NCBI GenBank assembly: GCA_038528235.1
Contig: JBCBEX010000058.1
Location: 1-27,812 of the forward strand
From: JBCBEX01 sp038528235
Lineage (GTDB): Bacteria; Bacteroidota; Rhodothermia; Rhodothermales; Rubricoccaceae
Length of the DNA stretch: 27,812 nucleotides
Reading direction: 5' to 3'
This document shows positions 1 through 8,073 of this stretch, one piece after another. The position numbers and the translations under genes were made by a program. Within the stretch, counting starts at the first letter, position 1. The number at the start of each line of letters is the position of its first letter. The notes beneath the pieces were generated by a model. It had not been told where the DNA came from. It searched no databases and was given only the letters and a program-made list of their open reading frames with translations.

Positions 1-840
1 GGCCTGCGCGTACCGCTCCTCGTCCGCATCGGGGCGGAGGTGCGGGCTGCCCTTGGCGATCGGCTCGACGCGCCGCCGCCGGGCGGGCGCGTGGCGCACC
101 CGGTAAGCGCGCTCGACCTCGCCCCGACGATGCTGGCGCTGGCGGGCGTGCCGGTTCCTGCCGCGATGCAGGGGGCGCCCTTCCTCGGCGACCCGTTCGC
201 GCCCGCGCGGACCTACGCCGTCGGCGTGAAGGGGCGCATGGACCCCGCGCTCAACGAGGCGCGCGCGGTCACCGACGGCCGCTGGAAGTACATCCGCAAC
301 CTCCACCCTGAGCGGCCCTACGTGCAGTTTCTGCCCTATCGCGACCGCAACGCGACGATGCGCGAGCTCCGCCGCCTCCACGAGGCAGGGGAGCTGTCCG
401 GGGCGCCTGCGCTGTGGTTTCGCCCGACGAAGCCGGAGGAAGAACTCTTCGACACGCACGCCGACCCCGACGAGGTGAACGACCTCGCTGCTGACCCGGC
501 GCACGCCGCCACGCTCGCCCGGCTACGCGGCGCCCTCGACGCGTGGGCCGACGCCACCGGCGACGTGGGTGCAATCCCTGAGCCCGACCTCGTGCGCCGT
601 CTCTGGTCGCCTGACGGCGAGCAGCCCACGACTGGGGCCCCGGCGATCTCCGTCCGTGACGGCCGGGTGGTGGTCCGTGCGACGACACCTGGCTCGCTCC
701 TCGCCTACCGGATCGGCGAGGGTGACTGGACGCCGTACGTCGAACCCTTCGTCGGAGAGCGAGGGCTCCGGGTCACAGCCCGTGCTCACCGCCTCGGTTG
801 GGCTCCGTCCGACACCATCCTCGAAGTGCCTCCCCGCTAG
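1..840 (+). CDS. Sulfatase, C-terminal part (gene runs off the left edge)
   Basis: The reading frame is open from the first base and ends at a TAG, so the start and the catalytic Cys/Ser motif lie outside the window. What remains is the typical second half of a type I sulfatase: a 'GLRVPLLVRI' strand, then 'ALDLAPTMLALAGV', then 'VTDGRWKYIRN', which in this family lies in the C-terminal subdomain, and an 'EELFDTHADPDEVNDLA' segment. The last 70 or so residues look like a small beta-sandwich add-on ('LLAYRIGEGDWTPYVEPF'), seen in some heparan-N-sulfatase-like bacterial sulfatases. It would remove sulfate esters or N-sulfates from a glycan, probably in the periplasm or outside the cell. It is the first visible gene of the uronate-polysaccharide cluster. 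Substrate is not readable from this part. A GTG at 40 is internal, not the start. Confidence 0.88.
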   Translation, partial: GLRVPLLVRIGAEVRAALGDRLDAPPPGGRVAHPVSALDLAPTMLALAGVPVPAAMQGAPFLGDPFAPARTYAVGVKGRMDPALNEARAVTDGRWKYIRNLHPERPYVQFLPYRDRNATMRELRRLHEAGELSGAPALWFRPTKPEEELFDTHADPDEVNDLAADPAHAATLARLRGALDAWADATGDVGAIPEPDLVRRLWSPDGEQPTTGAPAISVRDGRVVVRATTPGSLLAYRIGEGDWTPYVEPFVGERGLRVTARAHRLGWAPSDTILEVPPR

Positions 841-971
841 CGCTCATTCGAAAGAGATCTGACAGGTTCGAAGATGATGCGCGCTGTGCTAGACCTGACA
901 CGTAATACGCAACACGAAACACCTGCTGTGACGCCGAAATCGCAAGAATTAGCACAAGACAACACGCCACC

Positions 972-2078
972 ATGAAGCGCCGCGATTTCCTCCGTCGCCA
1001 TGCCGCCGCTACGCTCGGCGCGACCGCCTTCGGGGCGGCCCTACCCGACGCGCTCACCGCCACGGCGGCACCCGCACGACGCTCCGAGCGCCTGGCCCGA
1101 GGCCGATCCGGGGGCAAGGTGCTGAACGCCTACTACTTCCGCGCGCACATGTACACGTGCGTCCCGCGCCACGTCCGCCACGACATGGAAACGATGGCCG
1201 AGTGGGGCACCACGCACGTCACCATCGCCGTGCTGGAGCAGGACTTCCGCGCGGCGCACCACAACATCGACCTCGTGTGCGCCGAGGCGGCGCGCGTCGG
1301 GATGCAGGTACTCGCGGTGCCGTCGCGGTGGTGCGGGCTCTTCGCCGGTGCGCCCAAGGTGCCGAGCGAGTTCGCGGCGGAGTACCCCGAGACATGGGCG
1401 CGCAAGAAGAATGGCGACCCCGTCATCAGCGGGCCGTCGGGGCCGGTGTGCAGCGTCTTCCACCCGCGCGTGCAGGACTACCTGCTCGACCTTACCGAGG
1501 AACTCGTCACCCGCTTCGACATCGCGGGCATCGTGATGGACGAGCCCAAGAAGCTGCCCAACCGCGACTTCTCGGAGGCGGCGACGGCCTTGCTCGGCGA
1601 GGACGCGCCGAAGGCGGAGCACGTCGCGGGGAAGGTTGCCTTTTTCGACCGGATGGGACAGACCATGAAGGCCGCCCGGCCCGATGCCTCGCTCGGGCTC
1701 TTCGTCCACGCGTCGAAGGCGGGCCAGCACGACGACGTCATCGAGGCGCTCGCGGCCATGCCTACGCTCGACGCCTTCGGCTGCGACGGCCGCCCCTGGG
1801 ATGAGGGCGTCGTGGCGGAGCGCAACTGGAACCGGAAGTGTCTCTTCCCCCATATCGACACCTTCCTCGCCGCCGCCGAGCGCCACGGCAAGCGCTCGCT
1901 CTGCCTCGTGGAGAACTACGACCTCCCGATGCGCTACCTCGGCCACCTCGACGAGGGCTACCCGCGCATCCTCGACCTCGGGCTGGACGAGTTGCTCTAC
2001 TACTACTACCCCCGCAACATCGAGGACCCGGAGGCCCAGATGGCCGTCGTCTCGAAGCACGTGATGACGTATGCGTGA
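972..2078 (+). CDS. Tat-exported protein of unknown function, possible TIM-barrel glycoside hydrolase
   Basis: This 368-residue protein begins with a clear twin-arginine signal ('MKRRDFLRRHAAATLGATAF' followed by an Ala-rich stretch), so it is probably exported folded. The ATG at 972 is the natural start because it puts the twin arginines at residues 3-4. The mature part reads like an alternating beta/alpha barrel: 'THVTIAVLEQDF', 'GMQVLAVPSRWCGLF', 'FDIAGIVMDEPKKLP', 'ASLGLFVHASKAG', 'LDAFGCDGRPWD' and 'GKRSLCLVENYDLP' are candidate strand ends, several carrying acidic residues. The 'MDEPK' strand end, near residue 192, is a reasonable place for a catalytic acid. I cannot assign it to a named family. 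Its place between two sulfatases suggests a role on the same glycan, perhaps as a glycosidase. That is inference from fold impression and context only. Confidence 0.8.
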   Translation: MKRRDFLRRHAAATLGATAFGAALPDALTATAAPARRSERLARGRSGGKVLNAYYFRAHMYTCVPRHVRHDMETMAEWGTTHVTIAVLEQDFRAAHHNIDLVCAEAARVGMQVLAVPSRWCGLFAGAPKVPSEFAAEYPETWARKKNGDPVISGPSGPVCSVFHPRVQDYLLDLTEELVTRFDIAGIVMDEPKKLPNRDFSEAATALLGEDAPKAEHVAGKVAFFDRMGQTMKAARPDASLGLFVHASKAGQHDDVIEALAAMPTLDAFGCDGRPWDEGVVAERNWNRKCLFPHIDTFLAAAERHGKRSLCLVENYDLPMRYLGHLDEGYPRILDLGLDELLYYYYPRNIEDPEAQMAVVSKHVMTYA

Positions 2079-2139
2079 GGCCCGATCCAGAAATAGGGTG
2101 GGGGTTCAGTCGAGGCGCCTGGGCTGGATCGGGGGTGGT

Positions 2140-2161
2140 TGGTCCTTAGTCCCTGGTCCTT
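2140..2161. repeat. Short direct repeat, two copies of TGGTCCTT
   Basis: The octamer TGGTCCTT occurs at 2140-2147 and again at 2154-2161, 14 bases apart, within a low-information stretch just before the larger inverted-repeat element. It does not resemble a coding or regulatory site that I can name. Confidence 0.4.
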
Positions 2162-2233
2162 GGTGTCGCCGTGGCTTGCACCGAGACGGTCTGGGGACTC
2201 TGCCGGTGGCCGAAAACGTGGCAAATGCTCTTC

Positions 2234-2387
2234 CTTGTCATCCTGAGCGAGCGCAGCGAGCCGAAGAGTCTTGCCCTCGCGGAGGCGAGGGATCTCCGTT
2301 CCACCTCGGCGCTTCGCACTTGGCTTGGAAGCTGATCCATAGATCCTTCGGCTTCGCCCTAGAGGGCTCCGCTCAGGATGACATAAG
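2234..2387. repeat. Dispersed inverted-repeat element, copy 1
   Basis: The left end CTTGTCATCCTGAGCG (2234-2249) is matched in inverted orientation by CGCTCAGGATGACA (2370-2383). The interior contains GAGCCGAAGAGTCTTGCC, then CTCGCGGAGGCGAGGGATCT, and later AGATCCTTCGGCTTCG. All of these blocks recur in the same order in the element at 5615-5777. CCGAAG near the left end can pair with CTTCGG near the right end, so a long stem is possible. No transposase is encoded, so it resembles a non-autonomous MITE- or REP-like element. Its right end lies only about 25 bases before the signal-peptide coding region of the following sulfatase. Confidence 0.75.
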
Positions 2388-3816
2388 GGGAGGACCGCAG
2401 CGCTTTGTCGGCATTCGGCTTTTAGGTCTAGCGCTGGTCGTTGCCGCAATCTGGGCGACGACTGCGCAGGCGCAGGACGTGCAGGCGCAGGACGCACCGC
2501 CCAACCTCCTCGTCGTCATCGCCGACGACGCGAGCGCGGGGGACTTCGGGGCCTACGGGCACCCGACCATCCAGACGCCGACCCTCGACGCGCTCGCCGA
2601 CGCGGGTTGGACCGCCGAGCGGGCGTACCTCACGAGCCCGCAGTGCAGCCCCTCGCGCGCGAGCATCCTGAGCGGGCAGTACCCCCACGAGGTCGACGCC
2701 GAAGACCTACACATGCCTGTCCCCGAGGACGTACGCCTGGTGCCGAGCTACCTCGCCGACGCCGGGTACGCGACGGGCGTGCTGCAGAAGGTCCACCTCG
2801 GACCGCACGGCGAGGCGCAGTTCGACTTCGTCGGGCCCACCGTGGCCGACTTCAACGCCTTCCTCGACCAGACCGGCGGTCGCCCGTTCTTCCTGTGGGT
2901 CGGCTTCACGGATCCCCACCGCCCCTATGGCGACGCCCCCAACGTCCACGCGCCCGAGGACGTCGTCCTCCCGCCGACGGTGATCGACACGCCGGAGACG
3001 CGCGCGGACCACGTCCAGTACTACGACGAGATCGCGCGGATGGACGGCGTGATCGGCGGCTACCTCGCAGAACTCGAACAGCGAGGGCTGCGGGACAACA
3101 CCGTCGTCGTTTTCCTGAGCGACAACGGCGCGCCGATGCCGCGGGCGAAGGGCACGCTCTACGACGCGGGCATCCAGACGCCCCTCATCATCGCGGGGCC
3201 TGGTGTGCCGCAAGGCGTCGGCTACGACGGCCTGGTGAGTGTGATCGACCTCGCGCCGACGCTTCTCGACTGGGCCGGCGTGCCCGTGCCCGACGCCTTC
3301 CGCGGGGCGAGCATCGCAGGCGTCATCGCCGACCTGACACAGCCAGGGCGTGAGCGGGTGTTCTTTCAGCGCGACTGGCACAACGCGGACGAGCACCTGC
3401 GCGGGCTGCGCACCGACCGCTGGAAGTTCATCTGGAACAACTACACCGAGCACCCGCACGGCAGCCCGTCCGACATCACTGCGAGCCCGACCTGGCAGGC
3501 CCTCCGCGCGGCGCGCGACGCCGGTACGCTGACCCCGGCGCAGGCTCGCCTCTTCGAGGTGCCGCGCCCGCGCGTGGAACTCTACAACCTCGCCGCCGAC
3601 CCGCACGAACTCACCAACCTGGCCGGCGATCCAGCGCTGCGCGACACGGTGCAGGCGCTCTTCGCGGAACTGCAGGCGTGGCGCACCCGCACCGGCGACG
3701 CGCCGCCCCACCACCGCCGCCGCGACGACAACATCGACCGCGTCACCGGCCAGAAATACTGGGGCGTCCGCACCCCGCCTTTCCTCTCTGAAGAATCCTC
3801 CACCTCGAATGACTAA
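2320..3816 (+). CDS. Secreted Cys-type sulfatase (N-sulfoglucosamine sulfohydrolase-like)
   Basis: A type I sulfatase that hydrolyses a sulfate group from a glycan. The N-terminal metal-site strand 'PPNLLVVIADDASAGDFGAYG' is followed by the active-site motif C-S-P-S-R (Cys codon at 2644), whose Cys must become formylglycine. Later come 'DPHRPYG', 'VVVFLSDNGAPMPRAKGTLYD' in part, and the C-terminal 'GLRTDRWKFIWN'. Overall it most resembles the heparan-N-sulfatase-like group. A Sec signal is encoded from about 2401 ('LLGLALVVAAIWATTAQA'), but no ATG, GTG or TTG in frame lies between the inverted-repeat element and this signal. The frame stays open back to an ATG at 2071, through the whole element. 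I place the start provisionally at the nearest in-frame TTG (2320), inside the element. The stop overlaps the next gene, kduD, by 8 bases, which suggests coupled translation. Confidence 0.85.
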   Translation: MAWKLIHRSFGFALEGSAQDDIRGGPQRFVGIRLLGLALVVAAIWATTAQAQDVQAQDAPPNLLVVIADDASAGDFGAYGHPTIQTPTLDALADAGWTAERAYLTSPQCSPSRASILSGQYPHEVDAEDLHMPVPEDVRLVPSYLADAGYATGVLQKVHLGPHGEAQFDFVGPTVADFNAFLDQTGGRPFFLWVGFTDPHRPYGDAPNVHAPEDVVLPPTVIDTPETRADHVQYYDEIARMDGVIGGYLAELEQRGLRDNTVVVFLSDNGAPMPRAKGTLYDAGIQTPLIIAGPGVPQGVGYDGLVSVIDLAPTLLDWAGVPVPDAFRGASIAGVIADLTQPGRERVFFQRDWHNADEHLRGLRTDRWKFIWNNYTEHPHGSPSDITASPTWQALRAARDAGTLTPAQARLFEVPRPRVELYNLAADPHELTNLAGDPALRDTVQALFAELQAWRTRTGDAPPHHRRRDDNIDRVTGQKYWGVRTPPFLSEESSTSND

Positions 3817-4570
3817 TCCCTTCTCACTCGCCGGACAGACCGCTCTCGTGACCGGCGCCAGCCGCGGCATCGGCCGGGCCCTCGCGGTCGCGCTTGCCGA
3901 GGCCGGTGCCGACGTCGTCTGCGCCTCGTCGCGCCCGGGCGGTACGGCCGACACCGCCGCCGCTGTTCGCGCGCTCGGTCGCCAGGCGTGGTCCGTGTCT
4001 GCCGACCTCTCGCAGCCGCGCGAGCCCGGCCTCCTCGCTGCCGACGTTCTCGCGGACGTGGGGCCGATCGACATCCTCGTCAACAACGCAGGCACGATCC
4101 GCCGAGCGCCTGCTGCCGAGTTCGGGATAGCCGACTGGGAGCATGTCCTCCAGACCAACCTCACGGCCCTCTTCGCGCTCTGCAAGGCGTTCGGCGGGCC
4201 GATGCTCGAACGGAGGCGCGGCAAGATCATCAACATCGCGAGCCTGCTCAGCTTCCAGGGCGGCATCACGGTTCCGGCCTACACCGCGAGCAAGCACGGC
4301 GTGGCCGGGCTCACGAAGGCGCTCGCCAACGAGTGGGCCGCGCGCGGCGTGAACGTCAACGCCATCGCGCCGGGCTACATCCGCACCGACAACACGCAGG
4401 CGCTGCAGGACAACGAGACGCGCAGCCGCCAGATCCTCGAGCGCATCCCCGCCGGCCGCTGGGGCGAGGCGTCCGACCTCGGCGGGGCGTGCGTCTTCCT
4501 CGCCTCGACCGCCGCCGACTACGTCCACGGCACCACCGTCACCGTCGACGGTGGGTGGATGGCGCGCTAA
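3809..4570 (+). CDS. kduD: 2-dehydro-3-deoxy-D-gluconate 5-dehydrogenase (KduD)
   Basis: A 253-residue classical short-chain dehydrogenase, the usual length for KduD. It reduces 3-deoxy-D-glycero-2,5-hexodiulosonate to 2-keto-3-deoxygluconate with NAD(P)H, the last step in handling unsaturated uronates from polysaccharide lyases. Visible motifs are TGASRGIG at residues 15-22 (cofactor loop), NNAG at 92-95 and the catalytic Y158-x3-K162. The C-terminal run 'YIRTDNTQAL' then 'RIPAGRWGEASDL' and 'VDGGW' is characteristic of the KduD/gluconate 5-dehydrogenase branch. The ATG overlaps the end of the upstream sulfatase, and an isomerase of the KduI/IolB family follows, which supports this assignment over a generic SDR. 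It should be cytoplasmic. Gluconate 5-dehydrogenase activity is the main alternative. Confidence 0.9.
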   Translation: MTNPFSLAGQTALVTGASRGIGRALAVALAEAGADVVCASSRPGGTADTAAAVRALGRQAWSVSADLSQPREPGLLAADVLADVGPIDILVNNAGTIRRAPAAEFGIADWEHVLQTNLTALFALCKAFGGPMLERRRGKIINIASLLSFQGGITVPAYTASKHGVAGLTKALANEWAARGVNVNAIAPGYIRTDNTQALQDNETRSRQILERIPAGRWGEASDLGGACVFLASTAADYVHGTTVTVDGGWMAR

Positions 4571-4641
4571 TACACGGTCCTCTGCACCTCGGCCTCGTCC
4601 CTCTTCAACTACGCACAAAGAACCACACACCAAGCACCATT

Positions 4642-5595
4642 ATGGTCACCCCTAAAACCATCGGCCCATCCGTCACCGCCAACTCGAAGTCGCCTGCCGC
4701 GCGTGCCTACGAAGGCCGCGCCGTCGTGCCCGGCCAGGACGCCGTCCGCACGGTCGAGCTCTTCGACGCCACGCCGGTCGCCAACCGCCGCGAAGTCGTC
4801 ATCGACGGAACGAACTCGAGCTTCCGCTTCCTCCGCTTCGCGCGGCTCTACCTCGATGCGAGTGCGGACGACTATGCACCCATGACGGTCGAGCTTGCCG
4901 ATGACGAGGAGGCTGTGCTCTATGTCAACCGCGGCATGGCGACGCTGAAAGTGGAAGGAGGGACCCGCGCAAGCGAGACGGCTGTACTTGGCAAAGGCGA
5001 CGTGCTCTACGTTGGCCTCGGAGAAACCGTTACCGTCGCAACCGACGAAGGGGCCGACGTGAGTGAGTTTCGCGCCGTCGAATGCTCGACGAAGTACCCC
5101 CAGCAGCTCATCCGCCACGCTGACGTTGAGGGCACCGAACTCGCCGCCGACGTAGGCTCGAAGCGGCCCATGACCAAGCGCACCGTCTTCAAGCTCGTGG
5201 ACCTCAACGTGGAGGCGTGCCGGCTGCTCTTCGGCGATACCTACATGGCCAACCGGGGCGGTGTGGGCTCCTATCCGCCCCACTTCCACGGCCCCGACGG
5301 CCCGCACGGGTTCGGCGACGAGGCCAAGGAGGAGATCTACCACTTCCGCGTCGACAGCGCCATCGACGGCGACACGCCGTACGTCCTGCAAAACGTGGCG
5401 CAGCCCGGCGAGGCGGTCAACACGTACGTCCACATCTTCGACGAGCAGGCGATCAACGTGACGCCCAGCTTCCACGACACGATGGCGCCGCCCGCGATGG
5501 ACTTCATGTTCACGTGGTGCCTGGGCGCCTTCACCGAGGGCCACCGCGACTGGTCGCAGGTGCTCAACCGCCCCGGCTATGACGGGGAGTGGTAG
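4642..5595 (+). CDS. KduI/IolB-family ketol-isomerase
   Basis: A cupin-type isomerase of 317 residues from the ATG at 4642; the frame extends further upstream only as an antisense-like shadow of kduD. The second cupin half carries the metal-binding pattern 'GSYPPHFHG' followed by an acidic 'EEIYHFRV', then 'SFHDTMAPPAMDFMFTW'. This is closer in wording to IolB (5-deoxy-glucuronate isomerase) than to classic KduI, but both enzymes belong to one superfamily. Next to kduD and a uronate lyase, the expected role is isomerising 5-keto-4-deoxyuronate (5-dehydro-4-deoxy-D-glucuronate) for KduD. No other inositol catabolic gene is seen in the window. I therefore favour a KduI role while leaving IolB activity open. 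The protein has no signal peptide and should be cytoplasmic. Confidence 0.82.
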   Translation: MVTPKTIGPSVTANSKSPAARAYEGRAVVPGQDAVRTVELFDATPVANRREVVIDGTNSSFRFLRFARLYLDASADDYAPMTVELADDEEAVLYVNRGMATLKVEGGTRASETAVLGKGDVLYVGLGETVTVATDEGADVSEFRAVECSTKYPQQLIRHADVEGTELAADVGSKRPMTKRTVFKLVDLNVEACRLLFGDTYMANRGGVGSYPPHFHGPDGPHGFGDEAKEEIYHFRVDSAIDGDTPYVLQNVAQPGEAVNTYVHIFDEQAINVTPSFHDTMAPPAMDFMFTWCLGAFTEGHRDWSQVLNRPGYDGEW

Positions 5596-5614
5596 CGGCC
5601 GGATGTCTTCCAAG

Positions 5615-5777
5615 CTTGTCATCCTGAGCGCAATCCGCATAGCGGATGGAGCCGAAGAGCCTTGCCCTCGCGGAGGCGGGGGATCTCCATTTCAGCGTCA
5701 GGCTCCGGAACGAGCATCGCTGCTCAACCGCAGATCCTTCGGCTTCGGTCCTTCAGACCTACGCTCAGGATGACAAG
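5615..5777. repeat. Dispersed inverted-repeat element, copy 2
   Basis: A 163-base element bounded by a perfect 16-base inverted repeat: CTTGTCATCCTGAGCG at 5615-5630 and CGCTCAGGATGACAAG at 5762-5777. It shares the internal blocks GAGCCGAAGAG, CTTGCCCTCGCGGAGGCG and AGATCCTTCGGCTTCG with the copy at 2234-2387, while the middle 50 bases differ. It fills almost the whole gap between the KduI/IolB-family gene and the lyase gene, and its last base immediately precedes an in-frame ATG. No coding capacity of its own is apparent. Confidence 0.8.
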
Positions 5778-5816
5778 ATGAACCGCTCTCTGGCGCACTT
5801 CTCCCATGATGCTCCC

Positions 5817-7958
5817 ATGCGACTCTTAGCTACCGCTCTCCTCCTCGTCGCCACGCTGCTGTGGGCGCAGGCCGATGAGCTCCCGGCCCCTGACCCCGCC
5901 TCACTCGTCACGGTGGCCGACGTGGTCGAAGCCTACCCCGACCGCATTGTCAAGCTGATCGAGGACCTCGAACTAGTGAATTCGGCGCTGGCTGGGGTCG
6001 CGGCAGCCGAAGATGAGAAAGACCTCGTCGGTGCGGCAGAGGCGCTGCTGGCCTACTACCGCGACAGCCCTGAGGCGGCCTGGGTCGCCGACGACCCACT
6101 CCTCAACAACCCTATCGGCTATGACCGGCCTCTTCGCGACGAGGCCTACGCCGTGCTGCGCGACACGCTCACCCTGCAAGGCGTCACCGGCCCTATCACG
6201 CGGACCGCCGACGGCACCATCGACTGGATGAGCACCGGCCCGCGCGACGACTTCCAGTGGCGGCTCTTCCTCAACCGACACTACGGCCTGCTGGTGCTCG
6301 CGCGGACCTACCGCGAAACCGAGGACACGGCGCTGGCTGCTGCGGCGAGCGCGTTCGTCACCGACTGGGTCGTGAGCAACCCCATTCCGGGCCCGGCGGC
6401 GGGCGAGCGTGCGCTGCCGCGTCCGTGGTGGCCGATGACCGTGACCTCGCGCCTCCTGGAGGTATGGCCGCAGGCGTTCTACGCGCTTCAGGACGAGCCC
6501 GCTTTCACCGACGCCGCGCGCCTCTTGATGCTGATGAGCGTGCAGGAGCAGGTGACCGAGCTGCTCGCCTACCACCGCACGCTCCACAACCACGGCACGA
6601 AAGAGATGGTCGGGCTGGCGTTCGCGGCGGTCGCCTTCCCTGAGTTCAAGCGCGCCGACGGGTGGTTTGCCTACGCTGAGGCGATGTTGGTCAACGAGCT
6701 CGCCTACCAAGTCTTCCCGGATGGCGTCCACAAGGAGCTCTCGATGCACTACCACTCGAACGCGCTGCGCTACTTCTCGATGGTGAAGCGCTTCGCCGAC
6801 GAGACCGGCCGCACGCTCTCGCCCTCGTACGCCGATGGCCTGGAGGCGATGGCGGCCTACCAGGCGTGGGCGCTACGGCCCGACGGCCACGGCCTGCTCA
6901 ACAACAACGGCGACCGCGACTTCCTGCGCGACGACGTGCTCACCAACGCCGACCGCTTCGATCAGCCAGCCTGGCGCTACATCGCCACGAACGGCGCGGA
7001 GGGCGCGGAGCCCGAAGGCCTCCCGTCGCGCTTCTATGGCTGGCCCGGCCACCTGCTCTCGCGCTGCGGCTGGGACGCCGACGCCCACTGGAGCGCGTTC
7101 GACATCGGCCCGTGGGGCTCGGCGCACCAGCACAACGACCGCCTTCACCTCAGCGTGGCCGCCTTCGGGCGTGACCTGCTCGTGGACACCGGCCGGTGGC
7201 GCTACGTCCGCGGCGACCCGTACCTGCCGTACTTCCGCGGGAGCTACGGCCACAACGTCGTGCTGGTGGATGGCCACGGGCAGGGCCCGCAGGCTGAGGC
7301 CTTTGACGCGCCGATCACCGAGGGCGTCGCCGTGGCGGACGCGTACGACTTTGCCCTCGGCACCTTCGGGGACCGCGACGGCGAGACGTTCAGCCGCGAG
7401 AACGACGGCAGCGGCCCGCTCGTCGGCGAGGCCGTGCATACCCGCGCCGTGGCGTATGTGCGTGGCGGCTACTGGCTTGTCGTGGACCGCGTCGAGACGG
7501 ACCGGCCGCGTACGCTGACCGCTCTCTGGCACTTTCACCCGGACAACACCGTCGAGACGGACGGAACGACAGCGCAGACGGCCAACGCGCGCGGCAACCT
7601 CGCCGTGGTGCCGCTCGGCGGACCGGCCTGGACGCTGGAACTCGTCGAGGGCCGCGACGCCACCGACACCGAGCCCGCGCAGGGGTGGTGGAGCCGGGAG
7701 TACAATCACATCGAGGAGGCCCCCGCCGCGGTCTACACCGCCGAGGTAGATGGCACGGCGACGTTCGCCTGGCTTCTCGCACCGTCCGAGGCCGCCGACA
7801 CCGCGCCGCCCACTGCTGAGGTGCTGCGCGATGAAGGCCCCATCCGCATCGCCGTCACCCACGCCGACGGCACGCGCGATGAACTCGCCGTGGACCTCGA
7901 CGCAGGCACCTTCACCCTGATGCGCGACGGGACGCTCCTCGGCGCTGCCTCGAACTGA
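5817..7958 (+). CDS. Secreted polysaccharide lyase, heparinase II/III superfamily
   Basis: A two-part lyase: an alpha-helical toroid in the first half and the heparinase II/III beta-sheet domain in the second. It would cleave a uronate-containing polysaccharide by beta-elimination, leaving unsaturated uronate ends for the KduI/KduD pair. With the ATG at 5817 the protein has 713 residues and starts with a Sec signal ('MRLLATALLLVATLLWAQA'). Candidate catalytic residues, by analogy with heparinase II and PL17, are N258-H259 in 'LHNHGTKEM', Y312 in 'MHYHSN', and H437/H439 in 'SAHQHNDRLH'. The metal- or structure-related 'YGHNVVLVDG' follows. An ATG at 5778 is also in frame, directly after the repeat element, but gives a poor signal peptide. 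The exact PL family and substrate (glycosaminoglycan, ulvan or alginate type) cannot be read by eye. Confidence 0.87.
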   Translation: MRLLATALLLVATLLWAQADELPAPDPASLVTVADVVEAYPDRIVKLIEDLELVNSALAGVAAAEDEKDLVGAAEALLAYYRDSPEAAWVADDPLLNNPIGYDRPLRDEAYAVLRDTLTLQGVTGPITRTADGTIDWMSTGPRDDFQWRLFLNRHYGLLVLARTYRETEDTALAAAASAFVTDWVVSNPIPGPAAGERALPRPWWPMTVTSRLLEVWPQAFYALQDEPAFTDAARLLMLMSVQEQVTELLAYHRTLHNHGTKEMVGLAFAAVAFPEFKRADGWFAYAEAMLVNELAYQVFPDGVHKELSMHYHSNALRYFSMVKRFADETGRTLSPSYADGLEAMAAYQAWALRPDGHGLLNNNGDRDFLRDDVLTNADRFDQPAWRYIATNGAEGAEPEGLPSRFYGWPGHLLSRCGWDADAHWSAFDIGPWGSAHQHNDRLHLSVAAFGRDLLVDTGRWRYVRGDPYLPYFRGSYGHNVVLVDGHGQGPQAEAFDAPITEGVAVADAYDFALGTFGDRDGETFSRENDGSGPLVGEAVHTRAVAYVRGGYWLVVDRVETDRPRTLTALWHFHPDNTVETDGTTAQTANARGNLAVVPLGGPAWTLELVEGRDATDTEPAQGWWSREYNHIEEAPAAVYTAEVDGTATFAWLLAPSEAADTAPPTAEVLRDEGPIRIAVTHADGTRDELAVDLDAGTFTLMRDGTLLGAASN

Positions 7959-8026
7959 CATGCGCACTTCCAAGGTCAGCACCCGGTCGAGCATGCTTGG
8001 TGCTACCCGTTCTCGCTTCGCTCGAA

Positions 8027-8054
8027 CTGTCCCCCTCATGTGTGGGGGGGACAG
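8027..8054. other. Intercistronic hairpin
   Basis: CTGTCCCCC (8027-8035) and GGGGGACAG (8046-8054) form a perfect 9-base stem with a 10-base loop. It lies between the lyase gene and the next sulfatase. The loop contains the in-frame ATG at 8038, which argues that this ATG is not the start. There is no U-run, so it is not an intrinsic terminator; it may stabilise or cut the transcript, or be a remnant of an intergenic repeat. Confidence 0.5.
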
Positions 8055-8073
8055 CTTCGGCCGCCGTTCAGGC

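Noticed and set aside
2707..4269. Long - strand frame across the sulfatase and kduD
   Set aside because: No recognisable domain; it spans two well-supported genes on the other strand.
3988..4641. N-terminal extension of the KduI/IolB-family protein inside kduD
   Set aside because: The extension is arginine-rich shadow sequence; the family-like protein starts at the ATG at 4642.
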